A DNA stretch of 35,687 bases, taken from the NCBI GenBank assembly GCA_031262485.1, contig JAISHO010000004.1, positions 1-35,687 on the forward strand. The letters run 5' to 3'. Position numbers and translations under genes: made by a program. Source of the stretch: Propionibacteriaceae bacterium. GTDB lineage: Bacteria > Actinomycetota > Actinomycetes > Propionibacteriales > Propionibacteriaceae. This document shows, in pieces, positions 16,685-24,900 of the stretch (within the stretch, counting starts at the first letter, position 1; every line of letters starts with the position of its first letter). The notes under the pieces are model-generated. The model was given only the letters and a program-made list of their open reading frames with translations, ran no database searches and was not told where the DNA came from.

Positions 16685-17463
16685 CGCGGTGCTCCCGCCA
16701 GAGTGGCTGGGCGCAAGATCGCTTCGTTCTCGGCCATCTGGCGGCGGATCGCCTCGCCCAGGGCAGCGACATCACGGGTCCAACCGGAGCTGATTCGAGA
16801 ACCGATTCGGCCGGCGAGCGCGCCCGCCCGGGCGTCGTGGCGCAGCTTTCCGAGAACCGGCAAACCGAGTGCGTCACTGATCTCGCGTGGTTGGTAAGGA
16901 TGCGCCGGCCCGACGGCGATGAGAGCGCAGCGGGGCGCTCCACCGGCGATCGCCGCGGCGTCACGAAGCTGATCGCTCCACTGCCGGGTGGCCGCCAAAC
17001 TCGTCAAATCGCAGCGCGTCAACAACCCGGTGAAATCGGCCGCGCGCAGCACAGGGGTGGCCGAACCGGCCAAACCGAGGCGTCCGAGATCGACGATGAC
17101 GTCTCTCTCCCCGGCGCCCAGCATCGTCAACTCGCTGGCCAACGGCTCCCAGAGTTCGGCCAGCGCGACGGCTTGGGCGTGCGAGCGTGGCCCGGGCAGG
17201 AGGCGGGCGGAACAGTCCGGCAATGGCTGGACGGCCCGGCTGACGGCCTCGCCCAAACGTTGGTCGCGGGCGGCGTAGACGAGATCGGTCATCGTGTCGG
17301 GCAGGCTCGTCAAGCCGTGGAGGAAGGTGATCGGCAGCCCGCAGCCGCCCGTCGGATCGGCGTCGACGATGAGGAGATCGCGGGGCCAGGAGCGGGCCAA
17401 AGCCGCGACCGTCGTCGTGACCCCGGGCGAACCCGCCGCGGCGGCCAGCACGATGAGGCTCAT
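16681..17463 (-). CDS. TadZ/CpaE-like MinD-superfamily protein with degenerate P-loop
   Basis: A 260-residue protein with a ParA/MinD-like start (MSLIVLAAAAGSPGVTTTVA) and the switch motif LLIVDADPTGG. The deviant Walker A that should read KGGVGKTT is GSPGVTTT (11-18), with both lysines missing, so ATP hydrolysis is unlikely. Later DVIVDLGRLG and LGLPVLGKLRHDARAG fit the fold. TadZ/CpaE proteins place Tad machines at the cell pole and are often ATPase-degenerate. The start at 17463 follows the upstream stop after 2 bp. A longer open frame reaching back to 17808 overlaps the CpaB-like gene and is rejected. Confidence 0.75.
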   Translation of the reverse strand: MSLIVLAAAAGSPGVTTTVAALARSWPRDLLIVDADPTGGCGLPITFLHGLTSLPDTMTDLVYAARDQRLGEAVSRAVQPLPDCSARLLPGPRSHAQAVALAELWEPLASELTMLGAGERDVIVDLGRLGLAGSATPVLRAADFTGLLTRCDLTSLAATRQWSDQLRDAAAIAGGAPRCALIAVGPAHPYQPREISDALGLPVLGKLRHDARAGALAGRIGSRISSGWTRDVAALGEAIRRQMAENEAILRPATLAGAPR

Positions 17464-17465
17464 CG

Positions 17466-18143
17466 TCAGCGTTCCCGGGCGTTGACGACGATGGCCAGCT
17501 GACGGTTGGCGGCCAGCCCGGCCAAAAGCCCGGCGTCGGCGGTCGCGACCGTCACGGTGACACTGACGGTGTCGGCCACCTCCGTGTCCTCGACTTCGAC
17601 GATGACGCCGGCGCGGGTGAAGGGCGCCCGCGTGACATCGACGCTGGCGGGAACGGCCACGAGGGTGACGGAGTCGCCTGGCACGAGAGACCCCGAGGGA
17701 TGGTGGGCGCGGTCGACGACGACGCCGATCTCGGCCTGCCCGGCGGCCGGAGTCAGCTGGGCGGCGGTTCCCGAGGCGGTCACGAGCGATCCAGGGGCGA
17801 TGTCCCACACGGCGTAGGATCCGATGATCTCCTCGATCCGATCCGCCGCCGTGAGGTCGAGGAGGGGATCGGCCCCGACGCGGACGACCGCCACCTGTTC
17901 ACGGGCGATCTGGGTGCCCCTCGGGATGGCCGTGACCGCGGCGACGACATCACGGGTGTCGCTCAGGCTGGTGTAGGCGGTGGCGGCGACGAGTGCTCCG
18001 GCGACGACGAGCACGAGACCGCCGACGACGAGCGCCGGGCTGCGCCGCACTTTCGGGCGCGCCGCCTCCCACTCCGCTCCGGCGGCGGCCGGTGGGACGG
18101 AGGGGGAGGGCGGGGCGTCCTGGGATGGACGGGAGGACGCCAT
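17466..18143 (-). CDS. SAF-domain CpaB/RcpC-like protein
   Basis: A 225-residue protein: a Pro/Ala-rich cytoplasmic N terminus, one transmembrane helix (ALVVGGLVLVVAGALVAATA, ~36-55), then a SAF domain (AIPRGTQIAREQVAVVRVGA, with APGSLVTASG following). A C-terminal beta-rich part is typical of CpaB (PGDSVTLVAVP, VTVTVATADAG, NRQLAIVVNA). CpaB helps assemble the outer part of Tad pili; in actinobacteria it is extracytoplasmic and possibly binds peptidoglycan. It starts 7 bp after the prepilin gene. Confidence 0.8.
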   Translation of the reverse strand: MASSRPSQDAPPSPSVPPAAAGAEWEAARPKVRRSPALVVGGLVLVVAGALVAATAYTSLSDTRDVVAAVTAIPRGTQIAREQVAVVRVGADPLLDLTAADRIEEIIGSYAVWDIAPGSLVTASGTAAQLTPAAGQAEIGVVVDRAHHPSGSLVPGDSVTLVAVPASVDVTRAPFTRAGVIVEVEDTEVADTVSVTVTVATADAGLLAGLAANRQLAIVVNARER

Positions 18144-18150
18144 CGTGGGA

Positions 18151-18420
18151 TCAGATGTCGGCGATCTGGGCGGTCTTGTTCGTCACGTAGGTCGTGATGC
18201 CGACGACGACGATCGCGGCGATCCCGATGACGGCGACGGCCCAAATGACGTTCTCGATCGTGACCGAGCCGCGTGAGGCCGAACGGTGAGCAGTCTTGGG
18301 GATGCCGAGCTTGAAGGCGGCGGCCGGGTGGGTGCGCAGCAACATGAGGACGGTGAGAGCGGCGGCGAGGCTACGGCTCATCGTCGTGGTGGAAGCGGGT
18401 TGGGAGGTCGGAGTGGCCAT
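18151..18420 (-). CDS. Class III (Flp-like) prepilin with unusually long leader
   Basis: An 89-residue protein, first gene of the tad operon. The pilin signature is RGSVTIENVIWAVAVIGIAA: cleavage after Gly51 leaves Ser+1 and Glu+5 (Glu56), followed by a 23-residue hydrophobic helix and the short tail TNKTAQIADI. The predicted mature pilin is only 38 residues. The leader is about 51 residues and contains a second hydrophobic stretch (SLAAALTVLMLL), much longer than usual Flp leaders. AAAGGA is 6 bases before the chosen ATG (18420); in-frame starts further upstream lack a binding site. Confidence 0.75.
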   Translation of the reverse strand: MATPTSQPASTTTMSRSLAAALTVLMLLRTHPAAAFKLGIPKTAHRSASRGSVTIENVIWAVAVIGIAAIVVVGITTYVTNKTAQIADI

Positions 18421-18548
18421 GAGGGGTCCTTTCGGGTGACGGTGCGCGGGGGCGCTGAGGGGATCTCCGTCCGGGAGCTGAGTCACCATCTCTGATGTTT
18501 TATGCCGTCTTTGTTGAAGGAGGGGAAATAAACGACAGATATATCAAT

Positions 18549-18602
18549 AAGATGTTGATCAGTTGAGAATATCTTGACACTGGTGAGGGAATCGGGCAAA
18601 TT
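18549..18602 (+). promoter_or_regulatory. Candidate gpmA promoter overlapping an AT-rich inverted repeat
   Basis: TTGACA (18574-18579), a perfect -35, is followed after 17 nt by CAAATT (18597-18602), a weak -10. Just upstream, AAGATGTT (18549-18556) and AATATCTT (18568-18575) form an inverted repeat with one mismatch around TGATCA. The region lies between the divergent tad operon and gpmA and is strikingly AT-rich (18485-18580), so it may hold both promoters. Confidence 0.4.
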
Positions 18603-18760
18603 CCCTCCGATGACCGGTTTCTTGCGTGTTCCCGGCGTGAAGCTGGTGAGGCCGTCGTCTCCTTCTCGTGGTCGGGCCGGCCATCTCGACGTCACCGGTC
18701 CCACGACCGGCGCTTCGGCCGCGACCTCGCCTGTTCCCGGAGCCCTGTTAGGGTGAGGCC

Positions 18761-19510
18761 ATGACTTCGAAGTTGATCTTGCTCCGCCATGGCGAGAGCG
18801 AATGGAATGCGAAAGATCTTTTCACTGGCTGGGTCGATGTCGATCTCACGGAGAAGGGGAAGAAGGAGGCCGCCCGCGGCGGTGAGCTCCTCGCCCAGGA
18901 GGGTCTCTTGCCGGATATCCTCCACACCTCGGTGTTGAAGCGCGCCATCCACACCTCGACGCTGGCGCTCGACGCCTGCGATCGCCAGTGGATCCCGGTG
19001 CGTCGGTCCTGGCGCCTCAACGAGCGTCACTACGGCGATCTCCAGGGCAAGAACAAGGCTCAAACCCTCGAGCAGTTCGGCGAAGAGCAATTCATGCAGT
19101 GGCGTCGTTCCTATGACGTGCCGCCGCCTCCGATCGATCCCGAGGGCGAGTTCTCGCAGTTCCATCATCCTCAGTACGCCGCGTTGCCGACGGAGGCGCG
19201 TCCGCGCACCGAGTGCCTGCGTGACGTCGTCGTGCGGATGCTGCCGTACTGGTACGACCGGATCGTGCCGGATCTGCGGGCTGGCAACACGGTGCTCATC
19301 GCCGCTCACGGCAATTCGCTGCGCGCCCTCGTCAAGCACCTCGACGACATCTCCGACGCCGACATCCCTGGCCTCAACATTCCGACGGGCATCCCGCTCT
19401 TCTATGAGCTGGACGATGATTTCCGTCCCGTCACTCCGGGCGGCCGCTATCTCGATCCCGAAGCCGCGAAGGCCTCGATCGAAGCGGTCAAGAATCAGGG
19501 CAAGAAGTAA
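18761..19510 (+). CDS. gpmA: 2,3-bisphosphoglycerate-dependent phosphoglycerate mutase
   Basis: A 249-residue protein of standard length. The phosphohistidine motif [10 protein letters not shown] gives His10. [13 protein letters not shown], the catalytic [11 protein letters not shown] (Glu88) and [16 protein letters not shown] with the second catalytic His are all intact. It interconverts 3- and 2-phosphoglycerate in glycolysis in the cytoplasm. The start at 18761 follows GTGAGG. It is probably monocistronic: 240 bp of structured DNA separates it from carD. Confidence 0.96.
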   Translation: MTSKLILLRHGESEWNAKDLFTGWVDVDLTEKGKKEAARGGELLAQEGLLPDILHTSVLKRAIHTSTLALDACDRQWIPVRRSWRLNERHYGDLQGKNKAQTLEQFGEEQFMQWRRSYDVPPPPIDPEGEFSQFHHPQYAALPTEARPRTECLRDVVVRMLPYWYDRIVPDLRAGNTVLIAAHGNSLRALVKHLDDISDADIPGLNIPTGIPLFYELDDDFRPVTPGGRYLDPEAAKASIEAVKNQGKK

Positions 19511-19546
19511 ATTAGCTTGTTTGATCTGATTCGTCCGGCCGTTGGA

Positions 19547-19663
19547 GGCGTCAGGCGGCTTCGGTCGCTGTAGCTGACGCCCTAGCTGAGAGACGGCCCT
19601 CAGGATTCTCAGACGGTCCTGGGTGGAGATTGGTGTCATCACTCGTTTCCGCCCAGGACCGTC
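19547..19663. other. Three consecutive hairpins between gpmA and carD
   Basis: Hairpin 1: GGCGTCAG (19547-19554) with CTGACGCC (19574-19581). Hairpin 2: CTGAG (19586-19590) with CTCAG (19599-19603). Hairpin 3: GACGGTCCTGGG (19612-19623) with CCCAGGACCGTC (19652-19663), a perfect 12-bp stem with a 28-nt loop. AGACGGCCCT (19591) and AGACGGTCCT (19611) are also near-direct repeats 20 bp apart. There is no T-run after any stem, so a classic intrinsic terminator is not shown. It could be a Rho-independent-like actinobacterial terminator, a small RNA or a carD leader structure. Confidence 0.5.
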
Positions 19664-19750
19664 GAACATGCAAGGGGTAATGCTTATCGTGGGCTCAAGG
19701 GCGTCCCCCGCTGTGTCTCTGGTAGGCTGGGGTGCAGAAAGGGGCAGCGA

Positions 19751-20257
19751 ATGACTTTCACTGTCGGCGAAACGGTCGTGTATCCGAACCACGGGGCGGC
19801 CGTCATCGAAGATATCGAGACCCGTACTATCAAAGGAGAAGACAGGCTCTACCTTGTTCTCAGAATCGTCGGCAACACCGATCTAGTCGTGCGAGTCCCC
19901 GCTTGCAACCTTGATCTCGTCGGTGTCCGCGATGTCGTCCAGGGCGACGATCTGGAGAAGGTGTTCACTGTTCTCAAGACCCCCTACGCCGAAGAGCCGA
20001 CGAACTGGTCGCGTCGTTTCAAAGCGAACCTCGAGAAACTCCACTCCGGAAACGTCCTCAAAGTCGCCGAAGTCGTCCGTGATCTGTGGCGTCGCGAGCG
20101 CGACCGCGGGCTGTCAGCCGGAGAGAAGCGGATGTTGGCGAAGGCGCGTCAAAACCTCGTCTCCGAATTGGCCTTGGCCGAGAAGGTCGACGATGAGAAG
20201 GCCGAAGAATTGCTCGACGAGATCTTGGAGTCACATCAACCAGCCGCTGCGGCGTGA
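19751..20257 (+). CDS. carD: CarD/CdnL RNA polymerase-binding transcription regulator
   Basis: A 168-residue protein. The N-terminal RNA-polymerase-interacting Tudor-like domain ([20 protein letters not shown]) is followed by the helical DNA-binding domain with [19 protein letters not shown]. Trp86 is the residue that wedges the upstream edge of the transcription bubble in the mycobacterial protein. CarD stabilises open complexes at rRNA and many housekeeping promoters. AAAGGGG lies before the ATG. The stop overlaps the GTG start of ispDF, a conserved actinobacterial arrangement. Confidence 0.95.
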   Translation: MTFTVGETVVYPNHGAAVIEDIETRTIKGEDRLYLVLRIVGNTDLVVRVPACNLDLVGVRDVVQGDDLEKVFTVLKTPYAEEPTNWSRRFKANLEKLHSGNVLKVAEVVRDLWRRERDRGLSAGEKRMLAKARQNLVSELALAEKVDDEKAEELLDEILESHQPAAAA

Positions 20258-21564
20258 CATCTCCACCCCCCGTACCCCCATCCCGAATTCTTCCCACGCC
20301 GCGTCAGCTCTCCGCTGACGCGGTCGTCGCTGTCGTCGTGGCAGCGGGATCTGGGTCGCGCTTAGGCGCTAAGACGCCCAAGGCCTTCGTCGAGACGGGC
20401 GGCGTTCCCCTCGTCATCCGTTCCGTTCGCGCCATGGTCGAGGGCGGAGCCGGGCGGGTCGTCGTCGTGGCTCCACCGGGGTGGGAGGATCGCTCGCGCG
20501 ACCTCGTGGTGGAGCACGGCATCGCTGCGGCGGTCACCGTCGTCGCCGGCGGGGAGCGCCGACAGGATTCCGTTCGCCGAGGCTTGGCCGTCATCCCCCC
20601 GACCGCTGAGATCATCCTCGTCCACGACGCCGCTCGGGCTCATACTCCGCCCGATCTCGTCCGTCGTGTCATCGAGGCGGTGGCGCGAGGCGCCGAGGTC
20701 GTCGTCCCCGCGCTCGGCGTCGTCGACACCGTGCGCTGCCTTCTCCCATCGCCCTCCGGGCCCCAGCCTTCAGCGGTGAAGACATCGGGCCAACCTCGAC
20801 CAGACGACGAGCTTCGCCCCGGCGCGCCCCCCGTCGGCCCCTCCAGCGAGCCGGCCGACCGTTCGCGTCTCGTCCGGGTGCAGACCCCCCAAGGGTTCCA
20901 GGCCGCGATCCTCGCCCGGGCCCATGCGGTGAGCGAGGATTCCCAGGAGTTCACCGACGACGCCACGGCCTGCGAGGCGCTGGGCTATCGCGTCAGCCTC
21001 GTCGAAGGCGACGAACTCGCCTTCAAGATCACCACCCCCCTCGACCTCGCCTTCTCTCGCGCGATCACCGATTCTCGGCCGGCTCCCGAGCCTGTCCGCC
21101 TGCCCCGCACCGGCGTCGGCGTCGACGCGCACCGGCTCGTCGCCGGGCGGCCCATGATGCTGGCCGGACTCCATTTCACCGACGAGACGATCGGATTGGA
21201 AGGCCACTCCGATGGCGACGTCGCCGCCCACGCCGCCTGCGACGCCCTGCTCAGCGCGGCTGGATTGGGCGACATGGGCGAGCAGTTCGGCACCGCCGAT
21301 CCGCAGTGGGCCGGGGCCAGCGGCGTCGCCTTCCTCACCGAGACGGCCCGCCGCGTGCGAGCGGCTGGTTTCTCGATCGTCAATCTCTCCGTCTCCGTGA
21401 CGGGCAATCGGCCCCGCCTCTCACCCCGACGCCGTGAGGCCGAGGCGGTGCTCGGCCAGGCCGTCGGCGCCCCCGTCACCCTCGCCGCCACGACGACCGA
21501 CGGTCTCGGGTTCACCGGCCGGGGCGAAGGGGTGGCGGCGATCGCCACCGCCATCATTCTTTAA
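20254..21564 (+). CDS. ispDF: Bifunctional IspD-IspF of the MEP isoprenoid pathway
   Basis: A 436-residue fusion. The IspD half starts near residue 24 with [20 protein letters not shown] (CTP-binding loop) and includes [15 protein letters not shown]. The IspF half starts near residue 285 with GVGVDAHRL and holds [27 protein letters not shown] and the late [14 protein letters not shown]. The enzyme makes CDP-methylerythritol from MEP and later cyclises the kinase product to the 2,4-cyclodiphosphate; the IspE step is encoded elsewhere. IspD has a Pro/Ser-rich insertion (residues ~166-205) before VQTPQGF. The start is GTG within the carD stop (GTGA). Confidence 0.94.
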   Translation: MTSPPPVPPSRILPTPRQLSADAVVAVVVAAGSGSRLGAKTPKAFVETGGVPLVIRSVRAMVEGGAGRVVVVAPPGWEDRSRDLVVEHGIAAAVTVVAGGERRQDSVRRGLAVIPPTAEIILVHDAARAHTPPDLVRRVIEAVARGAEVVVPALGVVDTVRCLLPSPSGPQPSAVKTSGQPRPDDELRPGAPPVGPSSEPADRSRLVRVQTPQGFQAAILARAHAVSEDSQEFTDDATACEALGYRVSLVEGDELAFKITTPLDLAFSRAITDSRPAPEPVRLPRTGVGVDAHRLVAGRPMMLAGLHFTDETIGLEGHSDGDVAAHAACDALLSAAGLGDMGEQFGTADPQWAGASGVAFLTETARRVRAAGFSIVNLSVSVTGNRPRLSPRRREAEAVLGQAVGAPVTLAATTTDGLGFTGRGEGVAAIATAIIL

Positions 21565-21583
21565 CTATTCGAGTGCTATTTAT

Positions 21584-21606
21584 TGAGAGTTATGTCGCAA
21601 CTCTCA
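21584..21606 (+). terminator. Probable terminator of the carD-ispDF operon
   Basis: TGAGAGTT (21584-21591), loop ATGTCGC, AACTCTCA (21599-21606), followed by the pyrimidine-rich GCGTCTTCTTAACTTCT. A perfect 8-bp stem 20 bp after the ispDF stop; the T-tract is interrupted. Confidence 0.55.
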
Positions 21607-21674
21607 GCGTCTTCTTAACTTCTATCATCTGGTGATGAACGACACGCGCCGATCGGTCCCTTCAATGCCCTGTG

Positions 21675-21982
21675 TATACTCGACCCCGAGGTCACTCGTT
21701 CCTCCCCGGTAGAGGGGAGAGCCTTATCAGGTGGGGTAGGGCTACCTAATACATCACGGGGTGGAGGGGGTTGCCGAATGTGTGTGTCGTATTTTCGTTG
21801 AATTCCAACGTGCTACGGCTCGACGAGCCGTGCTTTGGCGCGCTCTGATGACGGCGTGATGCCGGTCTGGCCTTGTGTGGGGGCCGATGCGAGTCGCTTC
21901 CACTTGTCCTGACGCGGTCTTGTGCCGTCTACGAACGACGCCGTGGCACACGATTCAAAGAAAATTAAGAATAGGGGTAGTC
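21675..21982 (+). promoter_or_regulatory. Promoter and long structured leader of the synthase operon
   Basis: TATACT (21675-21680) is the best -10 in this 418-bp gap; no clear -35 sits at 16-18 bp, so an activator or alternative sigma may be needed. Downstream are a CTCCCC/GGGGAG hairpin (21702-21707 with 21714-21719), a GGTAG-GG-CTACC stem near 21737-21752 and G-rich DNA. The first synthase gene begins about 300 nt after this -10, after an AT-rich stretch and TAGGGGTAG. No known riboswitch class was recognised. Confidence 0.4.
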
Positions 21983-24900
21983 ATGAAGATCAATAAGGAC
22001 CTGTGTGTCGTCTCGCCGTTTGAGCGGCCTGACGTTCACCTGGCCGTGGAGACGATCCGGTCGGGGGGATTCGCCATCCTCCACCTCGGCCGCGACGTCG
22101 AGGAGGCCAACAGCGCGATCACGCGCCTGGCTGACCTCACTAACGAACCATTTGGTGTTGCTTTTGTGTGTGATCTCGGTCAGGACCTCGTCGAGTTGCC
22201 GGCCAACGTCACCAAGATCGTCTTGCCGTATGGCCTCAAAGTCGCTGTCAGCGGAGCCGAGGACGCCGAGACGCTCTATCAGGTCCGCTCCGCCGACGAG
22301 GCCGAGGACGCCATCAAGAAGGGCGCCACGGCGATCGTCCTCAAGGGCCACGAGGGTTCCGGCAAGGTCGGCCAGGAGTCGTCCTTCATCCTCTTCCAGA
22401 AGGTGATCGCCCGCTGCCAGGAAGCCGACGTCAAGGTCTACATCCAAGGCGGCGCCGGCGTTCACACGGGCGCCGCGTACCTCAACCTCGGGGCCGCCGG
22501 TCTCCTCTTCGACTCGCAGGTCGCCCTCATGCCCGAGAGCTCCGCGCCGAAGGCCCTGACCGAGACGCTGGCCAAGCTGTCCGGCACCGAGACCCATCTC
22601 ATCGGCGATTACCGCGTCCTCAAGTGGCCGACGGCGCCGAAGGTGGCCGAGGACGCTCCCTTCAGCGAGGTCGAGCCCTACCTCAACGGTCTCGACCTCG
22701 AGGCCAACCTCATCCCGCTCGGCATGGACTTCGCCCTGGCCGGCGAATACGTCGTCCGTTACGCCCGGCTCAATCTCTTCATCCACGCCATCATGGAGGC
22801 CACCTACGGCCACCTGCGCCAAGCCCAGCACCTGGCCGCCATCCGCAAGGAGGCGCCCTTCGCCACCGACCTCGGCGTGACCTACCCGGTCATCCAGGGG
22901 CCGATGGCGCGCGTCTCCGATGTGCCGGCCTTCCTCAGCGACGTCGCCGACGGCGGCGCCCTGCCCTTCCTGGCCATGGGCATGGCCGGTGGGGAGGAGT
23001 CCGCCCAGATGCTCAAGGCCAGCCACGAGGCGCTCGACGGGCGTCCCTGGGGCGTGGGCATCCTCGGGTTCATCCACCCGCACACGGTCGAGGAGCAGAC
23101 GCACCTCATCCTGGCGCTCGATCCCAAGCCGACCGCGGTCGTCATCGCCGGCGGTCGTCCGACCCAGGCCAAGCACTTCGAGAAGAACGACATCGCCGCC
23201 TTCCTCCACGTGCCTTCGCCGGCCCTGCTCGACATGTACCTCAAAGAGGGCGCGCGCCGCTTCATCTTCGAGGGTCGTGAGTCCGGCGGCCACGTCGGCC
23301 CGCTCGACTCGACGGTCATCTGGGAGAAGCAGATCTTCCACCTGCTGGCGGACGAGGATCCGCTCAGCCTCTACGTCGTCTTCGCCGGCGGCATCCACGA
23401 CGCCCTGACCTCGGCTTTCGTCTCGATCATGGCCGCCTCCTTGGCCGCCCGGGGCATCAAGGTCGGCGTCACGCTCGGCACGGCCTACCTCTTCACCGAA
23501 GAGGCCGTCTCCTCCGGCGCCATCACGGCCAACTTCCAGGAGCAGGCCCTCAAGGCGTCGTCGACCGTGCTGCTCGAGTCCAGCCCGGGCCAAGAGACCC
23601 GCGCCCTGGCCACGCCCTTCACCGAGTGGTTCACCACGGAGAAGAAGCGCATCCTCGCGATGGACCTCGACACGATCGCCCAGCGCACCGCGCTCGAGGA
23701 GCTCAACGTCGGGCGCGCCCGCATCGCCACCAAGGGCCTCGACCGGGCCGACGGCAAGGTCGAAGTGACCGACGACAACGTCGCCAAGGCCTTCGGCGAC
23801 GACGCCACCCAAGAGGTCAGCGCCGTCAAGAAGGGTTCGCTCGTCGAGGTGCCGGTGGCCGATCAGATCGAGCGCGGCCTCTACATGGTCGGCTCCATCA
23901 CCGGCGTCATCGACAAGGCTCGCACGATCGAGCAGTTGCACGAGACCGTCACGACGTCGGCCGGCGAGGTCGTCTCCGGCCTCGAGCAGGTCGTCGAGAT
24001 GCGTCCGGCCGCGTCCGTGCAGAAGGTGCGTTCCGGCGACGGTTACCGCCCGAGCGACGAGCCCATCGCCATCGTCGGCCTGGCCGGCGTCTTCCCGCAG
24101 GCCCAGACGGCCGACGAGTACTGGCGCAACATCTTGGGCGGCGTCGACTCGATCACCGAGGTGCCGCCGGAGCGGTGGGATCCCGAGGTCTTCTACGATC
24201 CCGAACTGGGCAAGCTCGACTCCACGCTGTCGAAGTGGGGCGGGTTCATCCACGGCGTCGAGTTCGACCCGATCGAGTACGGCGTGCCGCCGACCTCGGT
24301 CCCTTCGATCGACGCGGGCCAGCTCATCGGCCTGCAGGTCGCCAAGCGGGCCATGCAGGACGCCGGCTACACCGACTTCAAGTCGGCCGTCTATGACAAC
24401 GTCACCGTGTTGTTCGGCTCGGCTTCCCAAGGCGAGCTGTCGCAGCGCTACGGTTCCCGCATCGGCCTCAAGGCCCTGCTCGGCCAGCTGCCGGACGAGG
24501 TCTCCGACCAGCTGCCGAAGCCGACGGAGGACTCCTTCCCGGGCGTTCTCACCAACGTCGTCTCCGGCCGGGTGACGAACCGCCTCAACATGGCCGGTCG
24601 CAACTTCACCGTCGACGCCGCTTGCGCCTCCAGCCTGGCGACGCTCGACGTCGGCTGCCGTGAGCTGTGGGACGACCGCGCCAACGTCGTCATCGTCGGC
24701 GGCGTCGACTTCCACAACAGCGTCATCGACTACGTCATGTTCTCGGCCACCTACGCCTTCTCGCCGCGTGGCTTCTGCGCCACCTTCGACGAGTCCGGCG
24801 ACGGCACGACCGTCGGCGAGGCGGTCGCGGCCATCGTCCTCAAGCGTCTGTCCGACGCCGAGCGCGACGGCGACCGGGTCTACGCCCTCATCCGTGGCGT

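Noticed and set aside
19612-19663. Classic intrinsic terminator of gpmA
   Set aside because: The 12-bp stem is strong but is followed by GAACATGC, with no T-run.
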